From Bacillota bacterium (GTDB lineage Bacteria; Bacillota; Clostridia; Peptostreptococcales; Anaerovoracaceae), in contig JAHZHA010000016.1 in NCBI GenBank assembly GCA_019420525.1, positions 17,460 through 66,404 of the forward strand: DNA of 48,945 nucleotides, in the 5' to 3' direction. This document shows, piece after piece, positions 6,917 through 15,591 of this stretch. A program made the translations under genes and the position numbers. Each line of letters starts with the position of its first letter. Within the stretch, counting starts at the first letter, position 1. The notes below the pieces were generated by a model that was not told the origin of the DNA, made no database searches, and saw only the letters and a program-made list of their open reading frames with translations.

Positions 6917-8275
6917 CTAATTTCTCATGGAATGGATCGGTGCTGGAATTCTGCCGCCTCTGGCAACGAAATCCTCACAGCTGTATCTGCTGACCGGCAT
7001 GACAGGAGCCGTTCCCAGCAGACCGCCCATTTCGATGCTGTCTCCCACGTCTTTTCCGATGACAGGAATAATTCTCACCGCCGTCGTTTTGCTGTTGATG
7101 ACGCCGATGGCCGCTTCGTCTGCGATAATTCCGGAAATCGTAGCCGCGCTCGTAGTTCCCGGAACAGCGATCATGTCGAGACCCACGGAGCAGACACACG
7201 TCATGGCTTCGAGCTTTTCGATGGAAAGAGCTCCGGAATTCACTGCAGCGATCATTCCCTCATCCTCGCTGACCGGAATGAATGCGCCGCTGAGTCCACC
7301 TACATGGGAAGATGCCATGACGCCGCCTTTCTTCACCGCATCGTTGAGCATCGCCAGCGCCGCTGTAGTGCCCGGAGCGCCGCAGGCCTCCAGACCGATT
7401 TCCTCTAAAACTCTGGCGATACTGTCGCCTACCGCCGGCGTCGGAGCCAGTGAAAGATCTACGATACCGAAAGGCATATCGAGTCTCCTGGAAGCTTCGC
7501 TGGCCACCAGCATACCCATTCTCGTGACCTTGAAAGCAGCTTTTTTGATAGTATCGGCAACCACGTCAAAGGGCTGGCCTTTGCAGGCTTCCAGTGCCAC
7601 TTTGACTACACCCGGTCCGCTGACTCCCACGTTGATGACGGTGTCCGGTTCGCCGACTCCGTGGAACGCTCCTGCCATAAACGGATTGTCTTCCACGGCA
7701 TTTGCAAATACCACGAGTTTTGCACAGCCGATGCTGTCCTGATCTGCCGTGAGTTCCGCTGTCTTAACGATAGTCTCACCCATCAGCTTTACCGCGTCCA
7801 TATTGATTCCCGTTTTCGTGGAACCGACATTGACAGAAGAGCAGACGAATTCCGTCTCCTTAAGAGCTTCTGGAATCGATTCGATCAGAATCCGGTCTCC
7901 TTTCGTAAAGCCTTTCTGCACCAGGGCAGAGAAGCCGCCGATAAAATTGACGCCCGTCTCTCTGGCAGCCCGGTCCATCATCTTCGCAAACGCAACGTAA
8001 TTGTCGTCCGTGCTGGAACCCGCCACGATGGACATCGGTGTTACAGAAATTCTTTTGTGAATGATAGGAATTCCGTATTCCTTTTCGATGCTCTCCCCTA
8101 CGGATACGAGATGTTCCGCTTTTTTCGTGATTTTGTCATACATTCTCTGTCTCGCAATCTCGCCGTTGGAATGTGCGCAGTCGAGAAGAGAAATTCCCAT
8201 GGTGATCGTTCTGCAGTCCAGCTTTTCTTTTTCGAACATATTGAGAGTGCTGAGTATCTTGTCTACGTTAATCAC
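6917..8275 (-). CDS. UPF0210 (DUF711) family protein, glycyl-radical-enzyme-like fold
   Basis: A 452-residue member of the UPF0210/DUF711 family. Databases describe this family as PFL-like, but its function is unknown. It shows the family hallmarks: NVDKILSTLNMFEKEKLDCRT at the N-terminus, GISLLDCAHSNGE, FIGGFSALVQKG and a glycine-rich stretch ending in a Cys/Ser-containing region (CVCSVGLDMIAVPG). I moved the start to the GTG at 8275: AGGAGG lies 7 bases before it, whereas the in-frame ATG at 8296 would sit upstream of that site and inside the preceding gene. It directly follows the ACT protein gene (10 bases), a pairing seen in many Firmicutes and archaea, so the ACT protein is its likely partner. 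I cannot assign a reaction. Confidence 0.9.
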   Translation of the reverse strand: MINVDKILSTLNMFEKEKLDCRTITMGISLLDCAHSNGEIARQRMYDKITKKAEHLVSVGESIEKEYGIPIIHKRISVTPMSIVAGSSTDDNYVAFAKMMDRAARETGVNFIGGFSALVQKGFTKGDRILIESIPEALKETEFVCSSVNVGSTKTGINMDAVKLMGETIVKTAELTADQDSIGCAKLVVFANAVEDNPFMAGAFHGVGEPDTVINVGVSGPGVVKVALEACKGQPFDVVADTIKKAAFKVTRMGMLVASEASRRLDMPFGIVDLSLAPTPAVGDSIARVLEEIGLEACGAPGTTAALAMLNDAVKKGGVMASSHVGGLSGAFIPVSEDEGMIAAVNSGALSIEKLEAMTCVCSVGLDMIAVPGTTSAATISGIIADEAAIGVINSKTTAVRIIPVIGKDVGDSIEMGGLLGTAPVMPVSRYSCEDFVARGGRIPAPIHSMRN

Positions 8276-8285
8276 GGATGCCCTC

Positions 8286-8555
8286 CTAAATCTCATTCAT
8301 GGCATTGAAAATGCCTTCGTGCTGGATCTTTACCGATACGCCGATTTCTTTTCCTTTTTCTTCCAGTTTTTTCTGAAGTTCCTCAAAAGATACCGGCGTC
8401 TTTGAAGTGTCGACTACCATCATCATCGTAAATACTTCCTGCATGATGGTCTGATTGATGTCGAGAATGTTGACATCATATTCCGACAAAACAGAGGTTA
8501 CCTGATGAATGATGCCAATTTTGTCCTGTCCGATTACAGTGATCACTGCTTTCAT
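8286..8555 (-). CDS. ACT domain protein (UPF0237 family)
   Basis: An 89-residue protein that is a single ACT domain: MKAVITVIGQDKIGIIHQV is the first strand and ligand-binding loop, and YDVNILDINQTIM the first helix-to-strand turn; the rest is the second beta-alpha-beta unit. ACT domains bind small ligands, usually amino acids, and act as dimers. It lies 2 bases after the giant activase gene and 10 bases before the UPF0210 gene, so the three are likely co-transcribed. Its close pairing with the UPF0210 protein suggests that it senses a metabolite for that protein; the ligand is unknown. It resembles a stand-alone regulator rather than a fragment of a larger enzyme. Confidence 0.92.
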   Translation of the reverse strand: MKAVITVIGQDKIGIIHQVTSVLSEYDVNILDINQTIMQEVFTMMMVVDTSKTPVSFEELQKKLEEKGKEIGVSVKIQHEGIFNAMNEI

Positions 8556-8557
8556 TT

Positions 8558-11500
8558 TTAAATATTCTCCTTTTTTTTCTTTTCAAGATTTGCATGAGCC
8601 GTCGCCATCATCAGCTTGATTCTGTTCAGCTGATTGACGTCGCTGGCGCCCGGATCATAGTCGATAGCTGCAATGTTGGAAAGCGGATTATGCTTTCTCA
8701 GCGGTTTTATCATACCTTTGCCCGTAACGTGGTTCGGCAAGCAGGCAAACGGCTGAAGACACACGATATTTTCCACACCGCTGTCCAGCAGTTCTGTCAT
8801 CTCACCTGCCAGCAGCCAGCCTTCTCCGCACTGCGTTCCCAGAGAAGTGACCGTCTCCGCCTTTTCTGCGATTTTGTCTATGTGCATCGGCGGTTCAAAA
8901 CGTCTGCTGGCCTCGAGTTCTCTCGAGATCACATCACGATAGCGGTAAATTAATTTCATTCCCACCCTGGAAAACATATGCATCGAATAACTGCCTGCCA
9001 TTTTCTCATAATTGAAATCATTGTTTTTCAGGCAGTACATGAAAAAGTCCAGCAGATCCGGCACCACGGCCTCTCCGCCTTCGCTCTCGATGATTCCCAC
9101 GATATCGTTGTTGGCGTTCGGATGATACTTCACCAGAATCTCGCCTACCACGCCGACTTTCGGCTTTTCGATATCGAGCAGCGGAATCTCATCGAATTCC
9201 TTTACGATCTGTTTCACGTTCTTTTTGAACTTGGAAAAACTGCGGTCCCTGACATTTTCACGAGCGATCTCGTTCCACTTCCGGTAGAGCTTTTCCACGC
9301 TTCCCGGCTCCGCCTCGTAAGGCCGCGTGGCATTGGTGACGCGCATAAAGAGATCTCCGTACAAAACGGCATAGAGGACGCCGAAAATCAGCTTCGGTGT
9401 AAATTTCATGCCCGGATTTTTCTCCAGTCCCACGTAGTTCACGGAAACCACCGGCACCTGCTCCATCCCCATCTCTTTCAACGCTTTGCGCAGCAGAGCG
9501 ATATAATTGCTGGCGCGGCAGCCACCGCCCGTCTGGGACATAATCACAGCGGTACGGTCCAGATCGAATTCTCCCGACTGAAGAGCGCTGATGATCTGAC
9601 CCAGAGAGACGATTGTCGGATAGCATGCATCGTTATTTATGTAACGCAGTCCCGTCTCCACCGCATTTTTGTCTACAGCAGGCAGGACGACAGCATTGTA
9701 GCCGGCCTCCCGGAAAGCCGTCTCGAGAAGATCGAACTGCATCGGAGCCATCTGCGGAATGATAACGGTATACTCTTTCGCCATCTGCTCCGTGAAGACG
9801 ACTCTCTGGAAATCGCTGATTTCACTCTTATGGTGGATTTCGTGCTCTTTCCGCTCATCGATGGCCGCTTTCAGAGACCGTATGCGGATACGAACCGCCC
9901 CCAGATTCGATCCTTCGTCGATTTTCAGCACCGTATACAATTTATTGTGTGCGGAAAGAATCTCCTCCACCTGATCGGTCGTCACGGCATCCAGACCGCA
10001 GCCGAAAGAATTCAGCTGAATCAGATCGATGTCGTCACGCGTTCCGGCAAAGTCGGCTGCCCGATAGAGTCTCGTGTGGTACATCCACTGATCCAGAACC
10101 CGTATCGGCCGGTTGATGTGAGCTCTGTGAGCCACGGAAGATTCCGTCAGTACGGCAAATCCGAAAGACGCGATAACCTGATCGATGCCGTGATTGATTT
10201 CCGGGTCCAGATGATACGGTCTGCCTGCCAGAATAATGGCATTCTTCCCGTTTTCTTCGATATATTCGATGATTTCATCGGCTTTCTTCCGGATGTCTGC
10301 TTTGAAAGCCCCATCCTCTGCCCTGGCAGCCGCTACAGCAGCTTTTACTTCAGAAGCTTTTATCCCCATACCGGACAGTTCTTCCGTCAGACGCCGGACG
10401 AGACGCTTGTCATCATAGTACGGCAGGAACGGATGAATCAGCTCCACTCCCTCCGCATTCAGTTCGTCGTCCATATTTCCGGCGATGACTTCCGGATACA
10501 TGGCCACGATCGGACAATTGTAATGATTATTTGAACCTTCATCTTCGATGAGTTCATAATTTATACTCGGATAAAAGATTTTTCCGACGCCCGATTCGAT
10601 AAGAGCCTTGATGTGGCCGTGAACAAGCTTCGCCGGATAGCAGGCCGTGTCGGAGGAAATCGTATCCATGCCTTTCTCATAGATTTCCTTCGAGGAAGCC
10701 GGAGAGAGCATAACCCGGAATCCCAGCTCCGTAAAGAAAGTAAACCAGAAAGGATAATTTTCATACATGTTCAGGACTCGCGGAATTCCTATCGTTCCCC
10801 GGTAAGCTTCCGCCTCGCTGAGAGGTACGTATCCGAACAGGCGCTCGTACTTATAGCGGAACAGGTTGAGATCGTCTCCGGCCGTTTTGCTCTGTCCCGC
10901 ACCCCGTTCACAGCGGTTGCCTGTGATGAAGCGGCTTCCATCGTTGAACTTGCTGATGGTCAGCTGACAGTTATTCTCACAGAGACCGCAGCGGGTATGC
11001 ATGTTCGTCATAGAAAAACGATCGAGACCTTCTCTGCTGACGATGCCGGACGGCGTCTTTCCGTCGTATCTCTCGATGCCGATCAGAGCCGCTCCGTAGG
11101 CGCCCATGTTTCCGGCGATATCCGGACGTATTACATTTTTCCCCAGTATCGTCTCGATGCTCCGCAGAATGGCGTCGTTAAGGAAAGTACCGCCTTGAAC
11201 GACGATATTTTCGCCCGCTTCCGACACGTCCCGGAGTTTGATTACTTTATAGAGCGCATTTTTGATGACGGAATACGACAGACCGGCGGAAATGTCTCCG
11301 ATGGTAGCGCCTTCCTTCTGTGCCTGCTTTACTTTTGAATTCATAAATACGGTGCAGCGGGTACCGAGATCCACAGGCTCCGAAGCGTGAACAGCCTCTG
11401 CGGCGAAATCGGCAACGTCCATATCCACCGATTTGGCGTAAGTCTCGATAAAGGAGCCGCACCCTGACGAGCAGGCTTCGTTGAGCATGATATTGTAAAT

Positions 11501-12790
11501 GGCCCCATCCTTGATCTTGATACACTTCATATCCTGGCCGCCGATGTCGAGAATAAAATCGACATCCGGCAGGAAAGACCTGGCTGCCTTGTAGTGAGCG
11601 ATCGTTTCGATTTCCCCGTAATCGGCGCCGAACGCAGCTTTGATGAGATGCTCTCCATACCCCGTAGTCACCGTATATGCGATGAACATGTCGTCGTGCA
11701 TCTTCGAATAGATATCTTTAAGAAGGATTTTTGACGTTTCTACAGGACTGCCTTCGTTATTTCTGTAGAATGTATAGATCAGATTTCCTTCGCTGTCGGT
11801 AAGAGCCGCTTTTGTCGTCGTGGAACCCGCATCGATGCCGAGAAACACCGGACCCGAAACCTGTGAAAAATCCTTCCGGGCGACGCGGTGCTGACTGTGA
11901 CGCCGTATAAATTTTCTGTATTCTTCATCATTTTCGAAGAGTGCCGGCAGATATTTCATATCGCTGCTGTCGACCTCTCCCGGTTCACTGAGGCGGCGGA
12001 TCAGCGTATCGAGATTTTCCGCCGGATATTTCTCCGACATGAGAGCGGCGCCCACCGCCACATAATACTGAGAATCCTCCGGAAAAATCACGTGATCTTC
12101 TGTCAGTCCCAGAGTCTCGATAAATCGTCTGCGCAGCTCCGAAAGGAAAGACAGCGGTCCTCCCAGAAAAGCCACATTTCCCCGGATGACTCTGCCGCAG
12201 GCCAGACCGCTTATCGTCTGATTGACTACGGCCTGAAAAATCGAAACGGCCAGATCCTCGTGTGAAGCGCCTTCGTTGATCAGCGGCTGAATATCTGTCT
12301 TTGCGAATACGCCGCAGCGGGCTGCGATGGGATAAATCGTCTGATACGATTTCGCCAGCTCATTGAGTCCGGATGCATCGGTATTCAGCAGAACGGCCAT
12401 CTGATCGATAAACGCACCGGTACCTCCGGCACACGTCCCATTCATCCGCTGCTCGACAGTTCCTTCATAAAAAGTGATTTTCGCATCCTCGCCGCCCAGC
12501 TCGATTACGACGTCCGTCTGCGGAATGAGCTGTGTCACCGCCGCAGAACACGTCACGACCTCCTGTTCAAAAGGGATCTGAAGCTTCTTTGACAGAGAGA
12601 GGCCTCCGGAACCGGTGATCACCACATGGAATTCACCTTGATATTCTTTTCTGAAATCTTCCAGAAGTTCCGCCACCTTGTCAAATACGCTGGACATATG
12701 GCGTTCGTAGCGTTTATATATTATCTTGTTTTCGTCATCGAGCAATACCAGTTTTACTGTCGTAGATCCTACATCGATACCTAATTTCAT
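8558..12790 (-). CDS. 2-hydroxyacyl-CoA dehydratase activase-type protein, tandem ATPase domains (BcrAD/BadFG + DUF2229)
   Basis: A 1410-residue fusion. Two actin-like ATPase domains of the BcrAD/BadFG/HgdC type begin at GIDVGSTTVK (residues 4-13) and GIDAGSTTTK (318-327). Each keeps the two cysteines that ligate the intersubunit 4Fe-4S cluster in HgdC: C120 and C159 in the first domain, C440 and C479 in the second, both 39 residues apart, the spacing known for HgdC. A further cluster motif CxxCxxxC (601, 604, 608) with C627 leads into the DUF2229/HgdB-like part, which fills the remaining 780 residues. Activases inject an electron into 2-hydroxyacyl-CoA dehydratases at the cost of ATP; large fusions such as this are common in clostridia and of unknown substrate. 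No dehydratase or CoA-transferase genes lie nearby. A GGAGG site lies about 10 bases before the ATG. Confidence 0.93.
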   Translation of the reverse strand: MKLGIDVGSTTVKLVLLDDENKIIYKRYERHMSSVFDKVAELLEDFRKEYQGEFHVVITGSGGLSLSKKLQIPFEQEVVTCSAAVTQLIPQTDVVIELGGEDAKITFYEGTVEQRMNGTCAGGTGAFIDQMAVLLNTDASGLNELAKSYQTIYPIAARCGVFAKTDIQPLINEGASHEDLAVSIFQAVVNQTISGLACGRVIRGNVAFLGGPLSFLSELRRRFIETLGLTEDHVIFPEDSQYYVAVGAALMSEKYPAENLDTLIRRLSEPGEVDSSDMKYLPALFENDEEYRKFIRRHSQHRVARKDFSQVSGPVFLGIDAGSTTTKAALTDSEGNLIYTFYRNNEGSPVETSKILLKDIYSKMHDDMFIAYTVTTGYGEHLIKAAFGADYGEIETIAHYKAARSFLPDVDFILDIGGQDMKCIKIKDGAIYNIMLNEACSSGCGSFIETYAKSVDMDVADFAAEAVHASEPVDLGTRCTVFMNSKVKQAQKEGATIGDISAGLSYSVIKNALYKVIKLRDVSEAGENIVVQGGTFLNDAILRSIETILGKNVIRPDIAGNMGAYGAALIGIERYDGKTPSGIVSREGLDRFSMTNMHTRCGLCENNCQLTISKFNDGSRFITGNRCERGAGQSKTAGDDLNLFRYKYERLFGYVPLSEAEAYRGTIGIPRVLNMYENYPFWFTFFTELGFRVMLSPASSKEIYEKGMDTISSDTACYPAKLVHGHIKALIESGVGKIFYPSINYELIEDEGSNNHYNCPIVAMYPEVIAGNMDDELNAEGVELIHPFLPYYDDKRLVRRLTEELSGMGIKASEVKAAVAAARAEDGAFKADIRKKADEIIEYIEENGKNAIILAGRPYHLDPEINHGIDQVIASFGFAVLTESSVAHRAHINRPIRVLDQWMYHTRLYRAADFAGTRDDIDLIQLNSFGCGLDAVTTDQVEEILSAHNKLYTVLKIDEGSNLGAVRIRIRSLKAAIDERKEHEIHHKSEISDFQRVVFTEQMAKEYTVIIPQMAPMQFDLLETAFREAGYNAVVLPAVDKNAVETGLRYINNDACYPTIVSLGQIISALQSGEFDLDRTAVIMSQTGGGCRASNYIALLRKALKEMGMEQVPVVSVNYVGLEKNPGMKFTPKLIFGVLYAVLYGDLFMRVTNATRPYEAEPGSVEKLYRKWNEIARENVRDRSFSKFKKNVKQIVKEFDEIPLLDIEKPKVGVVGEILVKYHPNANNDIVGIIESEGGEAVVPDLLDFFMYCLKNNDFNYEKMAGSYSMHMFSRVGMKLIYRYRDVISRELEASRRFEPPMHIDKIAEKAETVTSLGTQCGEGWLLAGEMTELLDSGVENIVCLQPFACLPNHVTGKGMIKPLRKHNPLSNIAAIDYDPGASDVNQLNRIKLMMATAHANLEKKKKENI

Positions 12791-12836
12791 ATTTCAGAAG
12801 TCCTCCTGATGAAAGATGTGTTCCCGAAAAGATTCC

Positions 12837-13013
12837 CTATTCGTTCTCATCATTTTCCTCTTCTCCCATGAGACCCGCTTCATAAGGAGCTATTCTCTGT
12901 AATAATACCCGGAAACCCGCCGTTTTACCCTGACACTTCTGTCTTCCGGCAGAATCCGGAGCCGGGAAATCGCACAGCGCAGCACACAGAGCCGGCTGCC
13001 TTTTCCTGCTCAT
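12837..13013 (-). CDS. Possible 58-residue open reading frame upstream of the activase (doubtful)
   Basis: In the 309-base gap between the activase and the next gene upstream, a 59-codon frame runs from an ATG at 13013 to a TAG at 12837. It ends with an acidic tail (GEEENDENE) 46 bases before the activase start. In favour: it is open in an otherwise unexplained gap and points the same way. Against: no good ribosome-binding site precedes it, it begins very close to the terminator of the gene upstream, and I recognise no family. I list it as an unproven candidate. Apart from it and the terminator, the gap shows nothing. Confidence 0.2.
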   Translation of the reverse strand: MSRKRQPALCAALCDFPAPDSAGRQKCQGKTAGFRVLLQRIAPYEAGLMGEEENDENE

Positions 13014-13050
13014 CTCTCTATTTTATGAATCATTCCCGTGAAAAATCAAA

Positions 13051-13083
13051 CAAAAAGAACGGACTCTCCCGCGAGGTCCGTCC
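13051..13083 (-). terminator. Terminator of the small coiled-coil gene
   Basis: A six-base stem ACGGAC/GTCCGT with an 11-base loop, followed on the minus strand by TCTTTTTG. It lies 17 bases past the stop of the 118-residue gene and separates it from the activase operon. Confidence 0.82.
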
Positions 13084-13099
13084 TCTCTTGCGTATAGAA

Positions 13100-13456
13100 T
13101 CAGTCGAGGTCGATGTCGTCGAGAATCGCCTCTATATCATCGCTGTCGGAAACGCCCGCATCTACCACTTCAATATCATCGTCCTTCGATACGCCTACAG
13201 CGTCTTTTTCTTTTTCGAGTGACGCGATCTGTGCGTAAATCACGTCGATCTCCGAACAGATCGTCTTCACTTTCTCGTCGATTTCCTGTCCGCTCTTAAA
13301 CTGCTGGTAAATATATTTTCCCAGCTCGAATTTCAGAGTCTTTGCATCTCTCTCTTTCTTTTTAATATCCATGGAAATCTTTCCGGTTTCCACCAGCTCG
13401 CCGGATTTCTGAGCGACAGACTTGCCGATATCACTTAACTTATCTAAGAATGCCAT
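13100..13456 (-). CDS. Small helical (coiled-coil) protein of unknown function
   Basis: A 118-residue protein from the ATG at 13456, which has an AAGGAGG site 6 bases before it. The N-terminus AFLDKLSDIGKSVAQKSGE is followed by a long, charged, predicted coiled coil (roughly residues 20-85, with segments such as DIKKKERDAKTLKFELGKY and SEIDVIYAQIASLEKEKDA), and ends in a very acidic tail ending AILDDIDLD. Related small proteins of clostridia start MAFLDKLxxxGKxVAxK and often carry a C-terminal zinc ribbon; this one has no zinc-binding cysteines (a single Cys near residue 67) and an acidic tail instead. There is no signal peptide or membrane segment. It is a single-gene unit with a promoter and terminator, next to rnpB. 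Function unknown. Confidence 0.75.
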   Translation of the reverse strand: MAFLDKLSDIGKSVAQKSGELVETGKISMDIKKKERDAKTLKFELGKYIYQQFKSGQEIDEKVKTICSEIDVIYAQIASLEKEKDAVGVSKDDDIEVVDAGVSDSDDIEAILDDIDLD

Positions 13457-13553
13457 AGTCAACCTCCTTAATACCTTTGAAAATACAAGGAATCTGCCGC
13501 TGGAAAAGATATACGGCTCTTCCCGTCATGAAAACGAATTATCCTTATATCTG

Positions 13554-13583
13554 ATTATATCTGATTTCTGTCTTTCCTGTTAA
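13554..13583 (-). promoter_or_regulatory. Promoter of the small coiled-coil gene
   Basis: TTAACA, 18 bases, TATAAT on the minus strand, just beyond the rnpB terminator and about 100 bases before the ATG at 13456. Confidence 0.65.
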
Positions 13584-13593
13584 CAAACCGGTC

Positions 13594-13951
13594 AAAAAAA
13601 TAAATGTGAGCAAACCTGTAAGCCGAGTTCTGTATTAAACAATCATCTTTCTCGACGCACCGTTACCGGTACGCTCAAGCGACCTACCTACCGGGCAGCG
13701 ACGGGCAGCCGCTTTTTGTGCCCTTTCTTGGTCTTGCTCCAGGTGGGGTTTACACGGACGCGCGCCGTCGCCGGCGCGCCGGTGAGCTCTTACCTCGCCT
13801 TTTCACCCTTACCGCTGAGACAGCGGCGGTTCTTTTCTGCTGCACTTTCCTTGAAGTCGCCTTCACCGGACGTTATCCGGCACCTTCGCCCTGAGGAGCT
13901 CGGACTTTCCTCATCGCAATGCGACGCGATTGTCTGGCTTACTCACATTTT
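13594..13951 (-). ncRNA. rnpB: RNase P RNA, class A, with its terminator
   Basis: The catalytic RNA of RNase P, which matures tRNA 5' ends. All conserved elements are visible on the minus strand: GAGGAAAGUCCGAGCUCC near the 5' end (CRI), GGGUGAAAAGGCGAGGUAAG, the class A arrangement GUAAACCCCACCUGGAGCAA followed by GACCAAG, and the 3' element AUACAGAACUCGGCUUACAG (CRV). The ends pair (AAAUGUGAGUAAGCC with GGUUUGCUCACAUUU), forming P1, and a run of seven T after P1 (13594-13600) acts as terminator. The mature RNA is about 350 nt. The P6/P16-type elements make it class A (E. coli-like), the type found in clostridia, unlike the class B RNA of Bacillus. It lies just after the nif3-like gene; I see no clear promoter. 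Confidence 0.97.
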
Positions 13952-13978
13952 TTACCGTATTCAGGCATCCGCAGAATC

Positions 13979-14770
13979 TTAAAGCAGGCGGAATGGATCG
14001 AGATCCGACTCCGCTTCCATAATTTCCACATCCTGCGGACACAGTTTTCTCAGCTGACCTGCGAAATTCGGCGTAAAGATATTCTCCGTGCCGAAATGAC
14101 CGGCGTCGATAATGCAGAATTTCTTTTCGCAGGCAGTCCTTGCATCATGATACTTCACATCGCCGGTGATGTAAACATCAGAAGCGTTTTCTTCCGCCTC
14201 TCCGATGAATTCCGAACCGGCTCCGGTACAAAGCGATACTTTCGAGACAAATTCCGGAATTGTTCCGGAAATACGGAATATATTACCGTCGCATGCGTCT
14301 TTCAGCCGCAAAGCGAATTCGGAAAAAGGAAGCGGTGGGCGATAAACACCTGAACGTCCCATTCCGCTTTCCCCGTCTTCCGCCGGCACCAGAGGCGAAA
14401 TTTCTTCCAGTCCGAGGCATTCTGCCAGATACTGATTCGTTCCGTCTTTCGCGGAATCAAAGGATGTATGGGCAGAATAGACGGAAATCCCCGCCCGGAT
14501 CAGACGGAGAACATACCTTCCCGTCATATCATCCATGTCAACCGAGCGGATTCCTCCGAAGATCAGAGGATGATGCGTCACGATGAGATCTGCACTCTTC
14601 TGAATCGCTTCTGTAATGATATCATCCGAAATCTCGAGACATACGAGAATCTTTTCTATATTCTGATCTGAGTCACAGCGGATCTGAAAACCGCAGTTGT
14701 CCCACTCTTCCGCCAGATGCGGCGGAGCGATCTGCCGCATAGCTTTTTCGATCGTACCGATATCTGCCAT
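13979..14770 (-). CDS. Nif3-like dinuclear metal centre protein (DUF34)
   Basis: A 263-residue NIF3/YbgI/YqfO family protein, a toroidal hexamer with a two-metal site in each subunit. Some members have been proposed as GTP cyclohydrolase I-like or metal-handling proteins; the role is unsettled. Seen here: AEEWDNCGFQI (20-30), the metal-binding IVTHHPLIFGG (63-73, His66/His67), SAHTSFDSAKDG (99-110, His101/Asp105) and the C-terminal GHFGTEN with the last His and Glu ligands. It lacks the PII-like insert that enlarges Bacillus YqfO to about 370 residues. I chose the ATG at 14770, preceded by AAGGAAGAAGG; an ATG at 14800 overlapping the trmK stop is possible but has no ribosome-binding site. It follows trmK, as in most Firmicutes. 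Confidence 0.92.
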   Translation of the reverse strand: MADIGTIEKAMRQIAPPHLAEEWDNCGFQIRCDSDQNIEKILVCLEISDDIITEAIQKSADLIVTHHPLIFGGIRSVDMDDMTGRYVLRLIRAGISVYSAHTSFDSAKDGTNQYLAECLGLEEISPLVPAEDGESGMGRSGVYRPPLPFSEFALRLKDACDGNIFRISGTIPEFVSKVSLCTGAGSEFIGEAEENASDVYITGDVKYHDARTACEKKFCIIDAGHFGTENIFTPNFAGQLRKLCPQDVEIMEAESDLDPFRLL

Positions 14771-14796
14771 AATCCTTCTTCCTTCCCGTTTTGTCG

Positions 14797-15588
14797 TCAT
14801 AGTTCAGAAGCCGCGCCTTCGCCAGCACACTTTTCGATGCGCCGGAAAACGGCAAGGCGTTCTCTGCTTTCCTTCAGTCTCAGAGCGGAAGCCTGCGACA
14901 TTCCGGCCTTTTCTATTCTGCGGATAATGCGTTCTTCTGCCTCGGCCTTTCTGTGCAGAAACTCCATTCCATAACGAATGTGTTCCGAAAAATACACCAT
15001 GGGCAGTTCGTAAGTCATATCCTGCGGCACACCGGCACACTCCCGGAATCTTTCGGCGGCATCGGCTCTTCGCCTGAAATCCTCCGCATCGGAATCCGTC
15101 AGTTCCATATTTTCTGCAATGATGATCTCGCACAATCTGCCGTCCTCTTCCGCCAGAAGTTCCTGACGGACTGTAAAAGGCGGCGTCTGCCGGACCCATA
15201 TTCTCAGAAGTTCCGGATGATTTCTGGGCTGAAGAATGAGCCGCGGTATCCTAAGCGTTTTTTCGGGATCATCCGTGAGAATATCACGAATGAGATTTCC
15301 TCCCATCCCCGCAATGATGACAGTATCCGCTTCTCCGGGAGCCAGCACGGAAATTCCGCTGCCCTGACGCATGTCGAACGTACGGCTGGGCAGGAATTTT
15401 CCGATATTTTCTTTCGCTTTGCGAAGTGGACCGCTGTTGATATCGGACAGGATCACATTTTCGCATTTCCCATTCTGTACGAGCCAGATGGGAATATAAC
15501 CGTGATCCGTGCCGATGTCAGCTGTCGTATCTCCCATTCTCACTGCATCGGCCATCATTTGCAGTCTTTCCGATAATATCAATTTCAT
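14797..15588 (-). CDS. trmK: tRNA (adenine(22)-N(1))-methyltransferase
   Basis: A 263-residue TrmK family SAM-dependent methyltransferase, which makes m1A22 in tRNA. The SAM-binding motif ADIGTDHGYIPIWLVQNG (residues 23-40) followed by VILSDINSGPLRKA is the family signature, as are the N-terminal LSERLQMMAD and the GMGGNLI segment near residue 95. The C-terminal part is a helical, coiled-coil-like domain rich in Glu and Arg, as in Bacillus YqfN. It lies 3 bases after rpoD and runs into the nif3-like gene, the standard rpoD-trmK-nif3 order of Firmicutes. The family was named from Bacillus, so the specificity here is by homology. Confidence 0.93.
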   Translation of the reverse strand: MKLILSERLQMMADAVRMGDTTADIGTDHGYIPIWLVQNGKCENVILSDINSGPLRKAKENIGKFLPSRTFDMRQGSGISVLAPGEADTVIIAGMGGNLIRDILTDDPEKTLRIPRLILQPRNHPELLRIWVRQTPPFTVRQELLAEEDGRLCEIIIAENMELTDSDAEDFRRRADAAERFRECAGVPQDMTYELPMVYFSEHIRYGMEFLHRKAEAEERIIRRIEKAGMSQASALRLKESRERLAVFRRIEKCAGEGAASEL

Positions 15589-15591
15589 ATT

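Noticed and set aside
8978..10534. 518-residue open frame on the plus strand inside the activase gene
   Set aside because: Antisense shadow of the giant activase gene; no recognisable domain and no start signal.
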